A DNA stretch of 64,000 nt from Osmia lignaria lignaria. Taxonomy: Eukaryota; Arthropoda; Insecta; Hymenoptera; Megachilidae. The notes below the pieces were generated by a model. That model was given only the letters and a program-made list of their open reading frames with translations, had not been told where the DNA came from and did no database searches. The position numbers and the translations under genes were made by a program. The stretch spans positions 620,001 through 684,000 of the forward strand of contig NW_027478172.1 in the NCBI RefSeq assembly GCF_051020975.1, written 5' to 3'. This document shows, one piece after another, positions 1-12,225 of the stretch (the stretch's first letter is position 1; each line of letters begins with the position of its first letter).

Positions 1-311
1 TAGTTCTCGAGATATATCAAGATATTTTAAAGTTCCGAAGCCGCACCAACATAATAGAGATACAGAAACACCGTGGCCCCTTTCTTTGAGATAACTCTGC
101 ACTATTGCGAGCTGCAAATGCCACTTCCAGCTTAGCTGTGCAGAAGAAGAACAACAAGAAGAAGAAATATCTCGAAAAATGTCCGTCAGGCCCCTTCCCT
201 TTAGATATATCTGCAAATATGTCGGAAACGAAGTGAGCTAAGGCAAAATGTTAAGAGACCTTTTTTGTAGAAAATTAGGTTTCCTACTTTTTATGTTCTA
301 TGATATTTTTT
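1..311. repeat. Left-edge partial monomer
   Basis: This copy lacks its first 11 bases (GATCAGATGCG) because the window starts inside it. Its tail carries the private variants AATATGTCGG and GAAGTGAGCTAAGG. The same variants occur in the monomer at 6430-6751, 20 monomers away, and the next monomers (312-633 and 6752-7073) are also nearly identical. This indicates a segmental copy rather than chance. Confidence 0.95.
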
Positions 312-633
312 GATCAGATGCGTAGTTCTCGAGATGTATCAAGATATTTAAAAGTTCCGAAGCCGCACCAACATAATAGAGATACAGAAACACCGTGGCC
401 CCTTTCTTTGAGATAACTCTGCACTATTGCGCGCTGCAAATGCCACTTCCAGCTTAGCTGTGCAGAAGAAGAACAACAAGAAGAAGAAATATCTCGAAAT
501 ATGTCCGTCAGACCCCTTCCCTTGAGATAAATCTGCAAATATCTCGGAAACGAAGCGAGCTATGGCAAAATGTTAAGATACCTTTTTTGTAGACAATTAA
601 GTTTCCTACTTTTTATGTTCTATGATATTTTTT

Positions 634-2565
634 GATCAGATGCGTAGTTCTCGAGATATATCAAGATATTTAAAAGTTCCGAAGCTGCACCAACATAATA
701 GAGGTACAGAAACACCGTGGCCCCTTTCTTTGAGATAACTCTGCACTATTGCGAGCTGCAAATGCCACTTCCAGCTTAGCTGTGCAGAAGAAGAACAACA
801 AGAAGAAGAAATATTTCGAAATATGTCCGTCAGGCCCCTTCCCTTGAGATAAATCTGCAAATATCTCGGAAACGAAGCGAGCTACGGCAAAATGTTAAGA
901 GACCTTTTTTGTAGAAAATTAGGTTTCCTACTTTTTATGTTCTATGATATTTTTTGATCAGATGCGTAGTTCTCGAGATGTATCAAGATATTTAAAAGTT
1001 CCGAAGCCGCACCAACGTAATAGAGATACAGAAACACCGTGGCCCCTCTCTTTGTGATAACTCTGCACTATTGCGAGCTGCAAATGCCACTACCAGCTTA
1101 GCTGTGCAGAAGAAGAACAACAAGAAGAAGAAATATCTCGAAATATGTCCGTCAGGCCCCTTCCCTTGAGATATATCTGCAAATATCTCGGAAACGAAAC
1201 GAGCTATGGCAAAATGTTAAGAGACCTTTTTTGTAGAGAATTATGTTTCCTACAATTTATGTTCTATGATATTTTTTGATCAGAAGCGTAGTTTTCGAGA
1301 TATATCGAGATATTTAAAAGTACCGAAGCCGCACCAACATAATAGAGATACAGAAACACCATGACCCCTTTCTTCGACATAACTCTGCACAAGTGCGAGC
1401 CGCAAATGCCGCTTCCAGCTTAGCTGTGCAGAAGAAGAACAACAAGAAGAAGAAATATCTCGAAAAATGTCCGTCAGGCCCCTTCCCTTGAGATATATCT
1501 GCAAATATCTCGGAAACGAAACGAGCTCTGGCAAAATGTTAAGAGACCTTTTTTGTAGAGAATTAAGTTTCCTACTTTTTATGCTCTATGATATTTTTTG
1601 ATCAGATGCGTAGTTCTCGAGATATATCAAGATATTTAAAAGTTCCGAAGCTGCACCAACATAATAGAGGTACAGAAACACCGTGGCCCCTTTCTTTGAG
1701 ATAACTCTGCACTATTGCGAGCTGCAAATGCCACTTCCAGCTTAGCTGTGCAGAAGAAGAACAACAAGAAGAAGAAATATTTCGAAATATGTCCGTCAGG
1801 CCCCTTCCCTTGAGATAAATCTGCAAATATCTCGGAAACGAAGCGAGCTACGGCAAAATGTTAAGAGACCTTTTTTGTAGAAAATTAGGTTTCCTACTTT
1901 TTATGTTCTATGATATTTTTTGATCAGATGCGTAGTTCTCGAGATGTATCAAGATATTTAAAAGTTCCGAAGCCGCACCAACGTAATAGAGATACAGAAA
2001 CACCGTGGCCCCTCTCTTTGTGATAACTCTGCACTATTGCGAGCTGCAAATGCCACTACCAGCTTAGCTGTGCAGAAGAAGAACAACAAGAAGAAGAAAT
2101 ATCTCGAAATATGTCCGTCAGGCCCCTTCCCTTGAGATATATCTGCAAATATCTCGGAAACGAAACGAGCTATGGCAAAATGTTAAGAGACCTTTTTTGT
2201 AGAGAATTACGTTTCCTACAATTTATGTTCTATGATATTTTTTGATCAGAAGCGTAGTTTTCGAGATATATCGAGATATTTAAAAGTACCGAAGCCGCAC
2301 CAACATAATAGAGATACAGAAACACCATGGCCCCTTTCTTCGACATAACTCTGCACAAGTGCGAGCCGCAAATGCCGCTTCCAGCTTAGCTGTGCAGAAG
2401 AAGAACAACAAGAAGAAGAAATATCTCGAAAAATGTCCGTCAGGCCCCTTCCCTTGAGATATATCTGCAAATATCTCGGAAACGAAACGAGCTCTGGCAA
2501 AATGTTAAGAGACCTTTTTTGTAGAGAATTATGTTTCCTACAATTTATGTTCTATGATATTTTTT
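634..2565. repeat. Two tandem copies of a 966-bp trimer HOR
   Basis: Units 634-1599 and 1600-2565 match monomer for monomer. The first monomer of each shares ATATTTCG and GCTGCACC. The second shares CCAACGTAATAG, GTGATAACT and CACTACCAGC. The third shares the class II start, CTTCGACATAACT, CACAAGTGCGAGCCGC and GAGCTCTGG. Only a few bases differ (for example CCATGACCCC against CCATGGCCCC). The match ends in the tail of the third monomer, where one copy has TACTTTTTATGC and the other TACAATTTATG. Confidence 0.92.
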
Positions 2566-3209
2566 GATCAGATGCGTAGTTCTCGAGATATATCAAGATA
2601 TTTGAAAGTTCCGAAGCCGCACCAACATAATAGAGATACAGAAACACCGTGGCCCCTTTCTTTGAGATAACTCTGCACTATTGCGAGCTGCAAATGCCAC
2701 TTCCAGCTTAGCTGTGCAGAAGAAGAACAACAAGAAGAAGAAATATCTCGAAATATGTCCGTCAGGCCCCTTCCCTTGAGACAAATCTGCAAATATCTCA
2801 GAAACGAAGCGAGCTATGGCAAAATGTTAAGATACCTTTTTCGTAGACAATTAAGTTTCCTACTTTTTATGTTCTATAATATTTTTTGATCAGATGCGTA
2901 GTTCTCGAGATATATCAAGATATTTAAAAGTTCCGAAGCTGCACCAACATAATAGAGGTACAGAAACACCGTGGCCCCTTTCTTTGAGATAACTCTGCAC
3001 TATTGCGAGCTGCAAATGCCACTTCCAGCTTAGCTGTGCAGAAGAAGAACAACAAGAAGAAGAAATATCTCGAAATATGTCCGTCAGGCCCCTTCCCTTG
3101 AGATAAATCTGCAAATATCTCGGAAACGAAGCGAGCAATGGCAAAATGTTAAGAGACCTTTTTTGTAGAGAATTATGTTTCCTACAATTTATGTTCTATG
3201 ATATTTTTT

Positions 3210-3725
3210 GATCAGATGCGTAGTTCTCGAGATATATCAAGATATTCGAAAGTTCCGAAGCCGCACCAACATAATAGAGATACAGAAACACCGTGGCCCC
3301 TTTCTTTGAGATAACTCTGCACTATTGCGAGCTGCAAATGCCACTTCCAGCTTAGCTGTGCAGAAGAAGAACAACAAGAAGAAGAAATATCTCGAAATAT
3401 GTCCGTCAGGCCCCTTCCCTTGAGATAAATCTGCAAATATCTCAGAAAGGACGCGAGCTATGGCAAAATGTTAAGAGACCTTTTTTGTAGAGAATTAAGT
3501 TTCCTACTTTTTATGTTCTATGATATTTTTCGATCAGATGCGTAGTTCTCGAGATATATCAAGATATTTAAAAGTTCCGAAGCCGCACCAACATAATAGA
3601 GATACAGAAACACCGTGGCCCCTTTCTTTGAGATAACTCTGCACTATTGCGAGCTGCAAATGCCACTTCGAGCTTAGCTGTGCAGAAGAAGAACAACAAG
3701 AAGAAGAAATATCTCGAAATATGTC
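3210..3725. repeat. Segmental copy, partner of 5464-5979
   Basis: This stretch shares the rare tail CTCAGAAAGGACGCGAGC and the junction TTTTTCGATCAG with 5464-5979, 2254 bp (seven monomers) downstream. The similarity stops after about 515 bp, partway into the second monomer, where the two continue as CCCTCGAGATAAATC and CCCTTGAGATATATC. The likely cause is unequal exchange or gene conversion within the array. Confidence 0.75.
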
Positions 3726-5548
3726 CGTCAGACCCCTTCCCTCGAGATAAATCTGCAAATATCTCGGAAACAAAGCGAGCTATGGCAAAATGTTAAGATA
3801 CCTTTTTTGTAGAGAATTATGTTTCCTACAATTTATGTTCTATGATATTTTTTGATCAGAACCGTAGTTTTCGAGATATATCGAGATATTTAAAAGTTCC
3901 GAAGCCGCACCAACATAATAGAGATACAGAAACACCGTGGCCCCTTTCTTTGAGATAACTCTGCGCTATTGCGAGCTGGAAATGGCACTTCCAGTTTAGC
4001 TGTGCAGAAGAAGAACAACAAGAAGAAGAAATATCTCGAAATATGTCCGTCAGGCCCCTTCCCTTGAGATATATCTGCAAATATCTCGGAAACGAAACGA
4101 GCTATGGCAAAATGTTAAGAGACCTTTTTTGTAGAGAATTACGTTTCCTACAATTTATGTTCTACGATATTTTTTGATCAGAAGCGTAGTTTTCGTGATA
4201 TATCGAGATATTTAAAAGAACCGAAGCCGCACCAACATAATAGAGATACAGAAACACCGTGGCCCCTTTCTTCGAGATAACTCTGCACTAGTGCGAGCCG
4301 CAAATGCCGCTTCCAGCTTAGCTGTGCAGAAGAAGAACAACAAGAAGAAGAAATATCTCGAAATATGTCCGTCAGACCCCTTCCCTTGAGATAAATCTGC
4401 AAATATCTCGGAAACGAAGCGAGCTATGGCAAAATGTTAAGATACCTTTTTCGTAGACAATTAAGTTTCCTACTTTTTATGTTCTATGATATTTTTTGAT
4501 CAGATGCGTAGTTCTCGAGATATATCAAGATATTTAAAAGTTCCGAAGCTGCACCAACATAATAGAGGTACAGAAACACCGTGGCCCCTTTCTTTGAGAT
4601 AACTCTGCACTATTGCGAGCTGCAAATGCCACTTCCAGCTTAGCTGTGCAGAAGAAGAACAACAAGAAGAAGAAATATCTCGAAATATGTCCGTCAGGCC
4701 CCGTCCCTTGAGATAAATCTGCAAATATCTCGGAAACGAAGCGAGCTATGGCAAAATGTTAAGAGACCTTTTTTGTAGAGAATTAAGTTTCCTACTTTTT
4801 ATGTTCTATGATATTTTTTGATCAGATGCGTAGTTCTCGAGATATATCAAGATATTTAAAAGTTCCGAAGCCGCACCAACATAATTGAGATACAGAAACA
4901 CCGTGGCCCCTTTCTTTGAGATAACTCTGCGCTATTGCGAGCTGGAAATGCCACTTCCAGTTTAGCTGTGCAGAAGAAGAACAACAAGAAGAAGAAATAT
5001 CTCGAAATATGTCCGTCAGGCCCCTTCCCTTGAGATATATCTGCAAATATCTCGGAAACGAAGCGAGCTATGGCAAAACGTTAAGAGACCTTTTTTGTAG
5101 AGAATTAAGTTTCCTACTTTTTATGTTCTATGATATTTTTTGATCAGATGCGTAGTTCTCGAGATATATCAAGATATTTAAAAGTTCCGAAGCCGCACCA
5201 ACATAATAGAGATACAGAAACACCGTGGCCCCTTTCTCCGAGATAACTCTGCACTATTGCGAGCTGCAAATGCCACTTCCAGCTTAGCTGTGCAGAAGAA
5301 GAACAACAAGAAGAAGAAATATCTCGAAAAATGTCCGTCAGGCCCCTTCCCTTGAGATATATCTGCAAATATCTCGGAAACGAAACGAGCTCTGGCAAAA
5401 TGTTAAGAGACCTTTTTTGTAGAGAATTATGTTTCCTACAATTTACGTTCTATGATATTTTTTGATCAGATGCGTAGTTCTCGAGATATATCAAGATATT
5501 TGAAAGTTCCGAAGCCGCACCAACATAATAGAGATACAGAAACACCGT

Positions 5549-5575
5549 GGCCCCTTTCTTTGAGATAACTCTGCA
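5549..5575. repeat. Internal sub-repeat copy A (example monomer)
   Basis: This 27-bp block has the pattern GGCCCCTTYCYTTGAGATAA followed by CTCTGCA. It matches copy B, 114 bp downstream, at 24 of 27 positions by hand count. Homology continues upstream as CCGT followed directly by GGCCCC here, and after two extra bases (CA) in copy B. It is present in essentially every monomer. It suggests that the 322-bp unit itself arose partly by an ancient internal duplication. Confidence 0.85.
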
Positions 5576-5615
5576 CTATTGCGAGCTGCAAATGCCACTT
5601 CCAGCTTAGCTGTGC

Positions 5616-5640
5616 AGAAGAAGAACAACAAGAAGAAGAA
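5616..5640. repeat. GAA/CAA purine-rich tract (example monomer)
   Basis: A 25-bp trinucleotide-like tract of GAA and CAA units lies at the middle of each monomer. Variants include AAGAGGAAAT in class N, GAAGAGGAAC in class X, AACAACGAGAAG in class R and AAGCACAACAAGAAC in block G. All non-322-bp monomers in the window except the single-T insertion at 20270-20276 have their length change inside this tract, consistent with replication slippage. Confidence 0.85.
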
Positions 5641-5662
5641 ATATCTCGAAATATGTCCGTCA

Positions 5663-5689
5663 GGCCCCTTCCCTTGAGATAAATCTGCA
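5663..5689. repeat. Internal sub-repeat copy B (example monomer)
   Basis: Partner of copy A, with the same core and AATCTGCA at the end. Many monomers have GAGATATATCTGCA here instead of GAGATAAATCTGCA, so this position is a common polymorphism between monomer classes. A GCGAGCT motif follows both copies, but at different distances. Confidence 0.85.
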
Positions 5690-6751
5690 AATATCTCAGA
5701 AAGGACGCGAGCTATGGCAAAATGTTAAGAGACCTTTTTTGTAGAGAATTAAGTTTCCTACTTTTTATGTTCTATGATATTTTTCGATCAGATGCGTAGT
5801 TCTCGAGATATATCAAGATATTTAAAAGTTCCGAAGCCGCACCAACATAATAGAGATACAGAAACACCGTGGCCCCTTTCTTTGAGATAACTCTGCACTA
5901 TTGCGAGCTGCAAATGCCACTTCGAGCTTAGCTGTGCAGAAGAAGAACAACAAGAAGAAGAAATATCTCGAAATATGTCCGTCAGGCCCCTTCCCTTGAG
6001 ATATATCTGCAAATATCTCAGAAACGAAACGAGCTATGGCAAAATGTTAAGAGACCTTTTTTGTAGAAAATTAGGTTTCCTACTTTTTATGTTCTATGAT
6101 ATTTTTTGATCAGATGCGTAGTTCTCGAGATGTATCAAGATATTTAAAAGTTCCGAAGCCGCACCAACATAATAGAGATACAGAAACACCGTGGCCCCTT
6201 TCTTTGAGATAACTCTGCACTATTGCGCGCTGCAAATGCCGCTTCCAGCTTAGCTGTGCAGAAGAAGAACAACAAGAAGAAGAAATATCTCGAAATTTGT
6301 CCGTCAGACCCCTTCCCTTGAGATAAATCTGCAAATATCTCGGAAACGAAGCGAGCTATGGCAAAATGTTAAGATACCTTTTTCGTAGACAATTAAGTTT
6401 CCTACTTTTTATGTTCTATGATATTTTTTGATCAGATGCGTAGTTCTCGAGATATATCAAGATATTTAAAAGTTCCGAAGCTGCACCAACATAATAGAGG
6501 TACCGAAACACCGTGGCCCCTTTCTTTGAGATAACTCTGCACTATTGCGAGCTGCAAATGCCACTTCCAGCTTAGCTGTGCAGAAGAAGAACAACAAGAA
6601 GAAGAAATATCTCGAAAAATGTCCGTCAGGCCCCTTCCCTTGAGATATATCTGCAAATATGTCGGAAACGAAGTGAGCTAAGGCAAAATGTTAAGAGACC
6701 TTTTTTGTAGAAAATTAAGTTTCCTACTTTTTATGTTCTATGATATTTTTT

Positions 6752-7073
6752 GATCAGATGCGTAGTTCTCGAGATGTATCAAGATATTTAAAAGTTCCGA
6801 AGCCGCACCAACATAATAGAGATACAGAAACACCGTGGCCCCTTTCTTTGAGATAACTCTGCACTATTGCGCGCTGCAAATGCCACTTCCAGCTTAGCTG
6901 TGCAGAAGAAGAACAACAAGAAGAAGAAATATCTCGAAATATGTCCGTCAGACCCCTTCCCTTGAGATAAATCTGCAAATATCTCGGAAACGAAGCGAGC
7001 TATGGCAAAATGTTAAGATAGCTTTTTTGTAGACAATTAAGTTTCCTACTTTTTATGTTCTATGATATTTTTT
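6752..7073. repeat. Copy of monomer 312-633
   Basis: Shares GATGTATC, GCGCGCTGC and GTCAGACCCC with 312-633, and the tails differ by GATACC against GATAGC. The next monomer (7074-7395) also carries GCGCGCTGC and GATAGC, so a further local exchange extended this haplotype by one unit. Confidence 0.8.
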
Positions 7074-8483
7074 GATCAGATGCGTAGTTCTCGAGATATA
7101 TCAAGATATTTAAAAGTTCCGAAGCTGCACCAACATAATAGAGGTACAGAAACACCGTGGCCCCTTTCTTTGAGATAACTCTGCACTATTGCGCGCTGCA
7201 AATGCCACTTCCAGCTTAGCTGTGCAGAAGAAGAACAACAAGAAGAAGAAATATCTCGAAATATGTCCGTCAGACCCCTTCCCTTGAGATAAATCTGCAA
7301 ATATCTCGGAAACGAAGCGAGCTATGGCAAAATGTTAAGATAGCTTTTTTGTAGACAATTAAGTTTCCTACTTTCTATCTTCTATGATATTTTTTGATCA
7401 GATGCGTAGTTCTCGAGATATATCAAGATATTTAAAAGTTCCGAAGCTGCACCAACATAATAGAGGTACAGAAACACCGTGGCCCCTTTCTTTGAGATAA
7501 CTCTGCACTATTGCGAGCTGGAAATGCCACTTCCAGTTTAGCTGTGCAGAAGAAGAACAACAAGAAGAAGAAATATCTCGAAATATGTCCGTCAGGCCCC
7601 TTCCCTCGAGATAAATCTGCAAATATCTCGGAAACGAAGCGAGCAATGGCAAAATGTTAAGCCACCTTTTTTGTAGAGAATTAAGTTTCCTACTTTTTAT
7701 GTTCTATGATATTTTTTGATCAGATGCGTAGTTCTCGAGATATATCAAGATATTTAAAAGTTCCGAAGCCGCACCAACATAATAGAGATACAGAAACACC
7801 GTGGCCCCTTGCTTTGAGATAACTCTGCACTATTGCGAGCTGCAAATGCCACTTCGAGCTTAGCTGTGCAGAAGAAGAACAACAAGAAGAAGAAATATCT
7901 CGAAATATGTCCGTCAGGCCCCTTCCCTCGAGATAAATCTGCAAATATCTCGGAAACGAAGCGAGCAATGGCAAAATGTTAAGCGACCTTTTTTGTAGAG
8001 AATTAAGTTTCCTACTTTTTATGTTCTATGATATTTTTTGATCAGATGCGTAGTTCTCGAGATATATCAAGATATTTAAAAGTTCCGAAGCCGCACCAAC
8101 ATAATAGAGATACAGAAACACCGTGGCCCCTTTCTTTGAGATAACTCTGCACTATTGCGAGCTGCAAATGCCACTTCGAGCTTAGCTGTGCAGAAGAAGA
8201 ACAACAAGAAGAAGAAATATCTCGAAATATGTCCGTCAGACCCCTTCCCTTGAGATAAATCTGCAAATATCTCGGAAACGAAGCGAGCTATGGCAAAATG
8301 TTAAGAGACCTTTTTTGTAGAGAATTATGTTGCCTACAATTTACGTTCTATGATATTTTTTGATCAGAAGCGTAGTTTTCGAGATATATCGAGATATTTA
8401 AAAGATCCGAAGCCGCACCAACATAACAGAGATACAGAAACACCGTGGCCCCTTTCTTCGGGATAACTCTGCACTATTGCGAG

Positions 8484-8502
8484 CTGGAAATGCCAATTCC
8501 AG
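8484..8502. repeat. Short dyad in class N and E monomers (example)
   Basis: CTGGAA and TTCCAG form a perfect 6-bp inverted repeat around a 7-base spacer. It is present wherever the monomer reads GAGCTGGAAATGCC (classes N, E and E', for example also at 54134). In the commoner GCTGCAAATGCC form the same dyad has one mismatch. It could form a small hairpin; no function can be inferred. Confidence 0.6.
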
Positions 8503-8683
8503 TTTAGCTGTGCAGAAGAAGAACAACAAGAAGAGGAAATATCTCGAAATATGTCCGTCAGGCCCCTTCCCTTGAGATAAATCTGCAAATATCTCGGAAA
8601 CGAAGCGAGCTATGGCAAAATGTTAAGAGACCTTTTTTGTAGAGAATTAAGTTTCCTACTTTTTATGTTCTATGATATTTTTT

Positions 8684-9971
8684 GATCAGATGCGTAGTTC
8701 TCGAGATATATCAAGATATTTAAAAGTTCCGAAGCCGCACCAACATAATAGAGATACAGAAACACCGTGGCCCCTTTCTTTGAGATAACTCTGCACTATT
8801 GCGAGCTGTAGATGCCACTTCCAGCTTAGCTGTGCAGAAGAAGAACAACAAGAAGAAGAAATATCTCGAAATATGTCCGTCAGGCCCCTTCCCTTGAGAT
8901 ATATCTGCAAATATCTCGGAAACGAAGCGAGCTATGGCAAAATGTTAAGAGACCTTTTTTGTAGAGAATTATGTTTCCTACTTTTTATGTTGTATGATAT
9001 TTTTTGATCAGATGCGTAGTTCTCGAGACATATCAAGATATTTAAAAGTTCCGAAGCCGCACCAACATAATAGAGATACAGAAACACCGTGGCCCCTTTC
9101 TTTGAGATAACTCTGCACTATTGCGAGCTGCAAATGCCACTTCCAGCTTAGCTGTGCAGAAGAAGAACAACAAGAAGAAGAAATATCTCGAAATATGTCC
9201 GTCAGGCCCCTTCCCTTGAGATAAATCTGCAAATATCTCGGAAACGAAACGAGCTATGGCAAAATGTTAAGAGACCTTTTTTGTAGAGAATTAAGTTTCC
9301 TACTTTTTATGTTCTATGATATTTTTTGATCAGATGCGTAGTTCTCGAGATATATCAAGATATTTAAAAGTTCCGAAGCCGCACCAACATAATAGAGATA
9401 CAGAAACACCGTGGCCCCTTTCTTTGAGATAACTCTGCACTATTGCGAGCTGTAGATGCCACTTCCAGCTTAGCTGTGCAGAAGAAGAACAACAAGAAGA
9501 AGAAATATCTCGAAATATGTCCGTCAGGCCCCTTCCCTTGAGATATATCTGCAAATATCTCGGAAACGAAGCGAGCTATGGCAAAATGTTAAGAGACCTT
9601 TTTTGTAGAGAATTATGTTTCCTACTTTTTATGTTGTATGATATTTTTTGATCAGATGCGTAGTTCTCGAGACATATCAAGATATTTAAAAGTTCCGAAG
9701 CCGCACCAACATAATAGAGATACAGAAACACCGTGGCCCCTGTCTTTGAGATAACTCTGCACTATTGCGAGCTGCAAATGCCACTTCCAGCTTAGCTGTG
9801 CAGAAGAAGAACAACAAGAAGAAGAAATATCTCGAAATATGTCCGTCAGGCCCCTTCCCTTGAGATAAATCTGCAAATATCTCGGAAACGAAACGAGCTA
9901 TGGCAAAATGTTAAGAGACCTTTTTTGTAGAGAATTAAGTTTCCTACTTTTTATGTTCTATGATATTTTTT
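8684..9971. repeat. Tandem pair of a 644-bp S-M dimer
   Basis: Dimers 8684-9327 and 9328-9971 share GCTGTAGATGCC in the first monomer, TATGTTGTATG at its end, and CGAGACATATC with GAAACGAAACGAGC in the second. The visible difference is CCCCTTTCTTTG against CCCCTGTCTTTG. A third copy sits alone at 10938-11581 within the next HOR unit. Confidence 0.88.
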
Positions 9972-10615
9972 GATCAGATGCGTAGTTCTCGAGATATATC
10001 AAGATATTTAAAAGTTCCGAAGCCGCACCAACATAATTTAGATACAGAAACACCGTGGCCCCTTTCTTTGAGATAACTCTGCGCTATTGCGAGCTGGAAA
10101 TGCCACTTCCAGTTTAGCTGTGCAGAAGAAGAACAACAAGAAGAAGAAATATCTCGAAATATGTCCGTCAGGCCCCTTCCCTCGAGATAAATCTGCAAAT
10201 ATCTCGGAAACGAAGCGAGCAATGGCAAAATGTTAAGCGACCTTTTTTGTAGAGAATTAAGTTTCCTACTTTTTATGTTCTATGATATTTTTTGATCAGA
10301 TGCGTAGTTCTCGAGATATATCAAGATATTTAAAAGTTCCGAAGCCGCACCAACATAATAGAGATACAGAAACACCGTGGCCCCTTTCTTTGAGATAACT
10401 CTGCACTATTGCGAGCTGCAAATGCCACTTCGAGCTTAGCTGTGCAGAAGAAGAACAACAAGAAGAAGAAATATCTCGAAATATGTCCGTCAGACCCCTT
10501 CCCTTGAGATAAATCTGCAAATATCTCGGAAACGAAGCGAGCTATGGCAAAATGTTAAGAGACCTTTTTTGTAGAGAATTATGTTGCCTACAATTTACGT
10601 TCTATGATATTTTTT

Positions 10616-12225
10616 GATCAGAAGCGTAGTTTTCGAGATATATCGAGATATTTAAAAGATCCGAAGCCGCACCAACATAACAGAGATACAGAAACACCGT
10701 GGTCCCTTTCTTCGGGATAACTCTGCACTATTGCGAGCTGGAAATGCCAATTCCAGTTTAGCTGTGCAGAAGAAGAACAACAAGAAGAGGAAATATCTCG
10801 AAATATGTCCGTCAGGCCCCTTCCCTTGAGATAAATCTGCAAATATCTCGGAAACGAAGCGAGCTATGGCAAAATGTTAAGAGACCTTTTTTGTAGAGAA
10901 TTAAGTTTCCTACTTTTTATGTTCTATGATATTTTTTGATCAGATGCGTTGTTCTCGAGATATATCAAGATATTTAAAAGTTCCGAAGCCGCACCAACAT
11001 AATAGAGATACAGAAACACCGTGGCCCCTTTCTTTGAGATAACTCTGCACTATTGCGAGCTGTAGATGCCACTTCCAGCTTAGCTGTGCAGAAGAAGAAC
11101 AACAAGAAGAAGAAATATCTCGAAATATGTCCGTCAGGCCCCTTCCCTTGAGATATATCTGCAAATATCTCGGAAACGAAGCGAGCTATGGCAAAATGTT
11201 AAGAGACCTTTTTTGTAGAGAATTATGTTTCCTACTTTTTATGTTGTATGATATTTTTTGATCAGATGCGTAGTTCTCGAGACATATCAAGATATTTAAA
11301 AGTTCCGAAGCCGCACCAACATAATAGAGATACAGAAACACCGTGGCCCCTTTCTTTGAGATAACTCTGCACTATTGCGAGCTGCAAATGCCACTTCCAG
11401 CTTAGCTGTGCAGAAGAAGAACAACAAGAAGAAGAAATATCTCGAAATATGTCCGTCAGGCCCCTTCCCTTGAGATAAATCTGCAAATATCTCGGAAACG
11501 AAACGAGCTATGGCAAAATGTTAAGAGACCTTTTTTGTAGAGAATTAAGTTTCCTACTTTTTATGTTCTATGATATTTTTTGATCAGATGCGTAGTTCTC
11601 GAGATATATCAAGATATTTAAAAGTTCCGAAGCCGCACCGACATAATTTAGATACAGAAACACCGTGGCCCCTTTCTTTGAGATAACTCTGCGCTATTGC
11701 GAGCTGGAAGTGCCACTTCCAGTTTAGCTGTGCAGAAGAAGAACAACAAGAAGAAGAAATATCTCGAAATATGTCCGTCAGGCCCCTTCCCTCGAGATAA
11801 ATCTGCAAATATCTCGGAAACGAAGCGAGCAATGGCAAAATGTTAAGCGACCTTTTTTGTAGAGAATTAAGTTTTCTACTTTTTATGTTCTATGATATTT
11901 TTTGATCAGATGCGTAGTTCTCGAGATATATCAAGATATTTAAAAGTTCCGAAGCCGCACCAACATAATAGAGATACAGAAACACCGTGGCCCCTTTCTT
12001 TGAGATAACTCTGCGCTATTGCGAGCTGCAAATGCCACTTCGAGCTTAGCTGTGCAGAAGAAGAACAACAAGAAGAAGAAATATCTCGAAATATGTCCGT
12101 CAGACCCCTTCCCTTGAGATAAATCTGCAAATATCTCGGAAACGAAGCGAGCTATGGCAAAATGTTAAGAGACCTTTTTTGTAGAGAATTATGTTGCCTA
12201 CAATTTACGTTCTATGATATTTTTT
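10616..12225. repeat. Five-monomer HOR unit (1610 bp): N-S-M-E-SS
   Basis: Same class order as 8362-10615 but with a single S-M dimer, so the two units differ by exactly 644 bp. Private changes include GTGGTCCC in the N monomer and CACCGACATAATTTAG in the E monomer. This is a clear case of HOR length variation by gain or loss of whole monomers. Confidence 0.85.

Larger units (their letters stand above)
5464..5785. repeat. Representative 322-bp monomer (class I)
   Basis: A typical unit used here to place internal structure: GATCAGATGCG at 5464; the first conserved block at 5549-5575; the GAA/CAA tract at 5616-5640; the second conserved block at 5663-5689. The right third is T-rich with three T-runs. 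The unit has no stop-free frame on the plus strand because TAA occurs in the GAGATAA core of both conserved blocks. Confidence 0.95.
5464..5979. repeat. Segmental copy, partner of 3210-3725
   Basis: Second copy of the CTCAGAAAGGACGCGAGC haplotype. It differs from its partner by GATATTTGAAAG against GATATTCGAAAG. A related tail, CTCAGAAACGACGCGAGC, reappears at 25983 and 26627, also followed by TTTTTCGATCAG, so the haplotype has spread over more than 20 kb. Confidence 0.75.
312..8361. repeat. Block A: mixed-class monomers with local duplications
   Basis: Twenty-five full monomers of several sequence classes with no single HOR running through the block. Most start GATCAGATGCG (class I). Those at 1278, 2244, 3854 and 4176 start with the GAAGCG form (class II). 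Identifiable internal copies are the 966-bp trimer at 634-2565, the pair 3210-3725 / 5464-5979, and 312-633 / 6752-7073. Neighbouring monomers differ at several sites each, so this part is less homogenised than block E. Confidence 0.85.
8362..10615. repeat. Seven-monomer HOR unit (2254 bp), first of the N-marked series
   Basis: Order by class: N (8362), S (8684, GCTGTAGATGCC), M (9006, CGAGACATATC), S (9328), M (9650), E (9972, CATAATTTAGATAC) and SS (10294, CCACTTCGAGC). N is class II and is marked by AAGATCCGAAG, CATAACAGAG, TTCTTCGGGATAAC and AAGAGGAAAT. The next unit (10616-12225) has the same order minus one S-M pair. Confidence 0.85.

Noticed and set aside
5616..5640. GAA-rich tract as a Shine-Dalgarno or splice-enhancer element
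   Set aside because: No coding sequence follows it, and the tract is simply part of the repeat unit.
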